From positions 558,001 through 622,000 of the forward strand of contig NZ_VWWP01000003.1 of assembly GCF_011752975.1 (NCBI RefSeq): a DNA stretch of 64,000 nt. The letters run 5' to 3'. The number at the start of each line of letters is the position of its first letter. The first letter of the stretch is position 1. Below, in pieces: positions 63,717 to 64,000 of the stretch. The notes below the pieces were generated by a model. That model was not told the DNA's origin, ran no database searches, and saw only the letters and a program-made list of their open reading frames with translations. Position numbers and translations under genes: made by a program. The stretch comes from Chryseobacterium sp. Tr-659. GTDB lineage: Bacteria; Bacteroidota; Bacteroidia; Flavobacteriales; Weeksellaceae.

Positions 63717-64000
63717 ATGGGAAGTACAAGATATGATTTAGACGCTCGTTATGACAGAGCAAGAAAAGCAGGTTACGGAACAAAATCCGCAGGGGAAATT
63801 TTCACTCAGAATGCTAAGAGAAAAGCCCACGAATCTATGAACCCTTATGGAATTTCTTTCAGAGAATCCAGAGATTCAGAAGTTCACCCGAACTCAATTC
63901 CAATTATCTTAGGACTTGATGTTACAGGAAGTATGGGACATATTCCTTATGAACTGATCAGGGAAGGCCTTCCCAAACTTATGGGGGGAATCATTCAGGG
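63717..64000 (+). CDS. VWA-domain protein (3' end outside window)
   Basis: The frame is open to the end of the window (94 residues). After a charged, Arg-rich N-terminal part (YDLDARYDRARKAGYGTKSAG) comes a strand IPIILGLDVTGSMGHIPYEL. The D-x-T-G-S-M-G sequence is a MIDAS-like metal motif of von Willebrand A domains. It starts 2 bases after the coiled-coil gene and is in the same operon. VWA proteins often act as metal-dependent adaptors for AAA+ ATPases or toxins. The rest of the operon is beyond the window. Confidence 0.75.
   Translation, partial: MGSTRYDLDARYDRARKAGYGTKSAGEIFTQNAKRKAHESMNPYGISFRESRDSEVHPNSIPIILGLDVTGSMGHIPYELIREGLPKLMGGIIQ

Overview
The window looks like a chromosomal segment of a Bacteroidota bacterium of the Flavobacteriia, most likely Chryseobacterium or a close relative. 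The evidence is AT-rich DNA, -7 promoter boxes of the form TAnnTTTG, a MurF-alanine racemase fusion, a C-terminal type IX secretion (T9SS) sorting domain on a polysaccharide lyase, a candidate T9SS lipoprotein of the PorW/SprE type, 2TM-domain proteins and LytTR signalling. I saw no rRNA, tRNA, CRISPR array, insertion sequence or prophage. Most genes are chromosomal housekeeping genes with a few lineage-specific blocks.

Layout. 1-7 kb: the 3' part of clpC, a small outer-membrane barrel protein, mnmA and several unknowns, including a protein with a Gly/Cys-rich tail. 6.8-17 kb: an alpha/beta-hydrolase-like protein, then a minus-strand signalling block (LytTR regulator, three 2TM proteins, an isoprenylcysteine methyltransferase-like protein, a histidine kinase fused to a 2TM domain), a periplasmic protein, a TonB-dependent receptor, an AraC regulator and a phosphopantetheinyl transferase. 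17-30.5 kb: sodC, a Tsp-type protease, a family-8 polysaccharide lyase, surE, guaC, fabG, a WG-repeat protein, rsmI and an acidic repeat protein. 30.6-42 kb: tdk, murF-alr, a patatin/beta-barrel fusion, ybeY, mnmG bracketed by two perfect parS palindromes, a methyltransferase, a 1.3 kb AT-rich gene desert and pgk. 42-50 kb: a candidate replication origin, rpiB, a thrombospondin-3-repeat protein, rnr, LysE, LD-carboxypeptidase, yraN, an SDR and tsaB. 50-55 kb (minus): the PorW/SprE-like lipoprotein, maf, a KdsC-like phosphatase and a DUF2520 protein. 55-60 kb: an ECF sigma module, lepA and two secreted repeat or sorting-domain proteins. 60-64 kb: a DUF1579 lipoprotein and a NUDIX-regulator gene cluster that runs off the window.

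Two regulatory systems can be read directly from the DNA. First, the LytTR block carries three copies of a paired direct repeat (9-bp CCGAATGG-like units, 12-bp gap). Each copy lies 33-34 bp from a perfect TAnnTTTG box, in front of the kinase operon, the internal 2TM/regulator segment and the TonB receptor. This looks like a self-regulated two-component regulon that also controls an outer-membrane transporter. Second, the NUDIX/winged-helix regulator at 61.2 kb has four copies of a GYGT-N7-ACRC palindrome: before itself, twice before the NADAR gene, and before a coiled-coil/VWA gene pair. Two copies overlap the -7 box in identical register. This suggests a repressor regulon built around NAD or ADP-ribose chemistry.

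The parS pair, the DnaA-box cluster near 42.3-42.5 kb and the change in dominant gene orientation (mostly minus to the left, mostly plus to the right) together suggest that the chromosomal origin region lies between about 36 and 42.5 kb. This is an inference that a whole-genome skew plot would settle.
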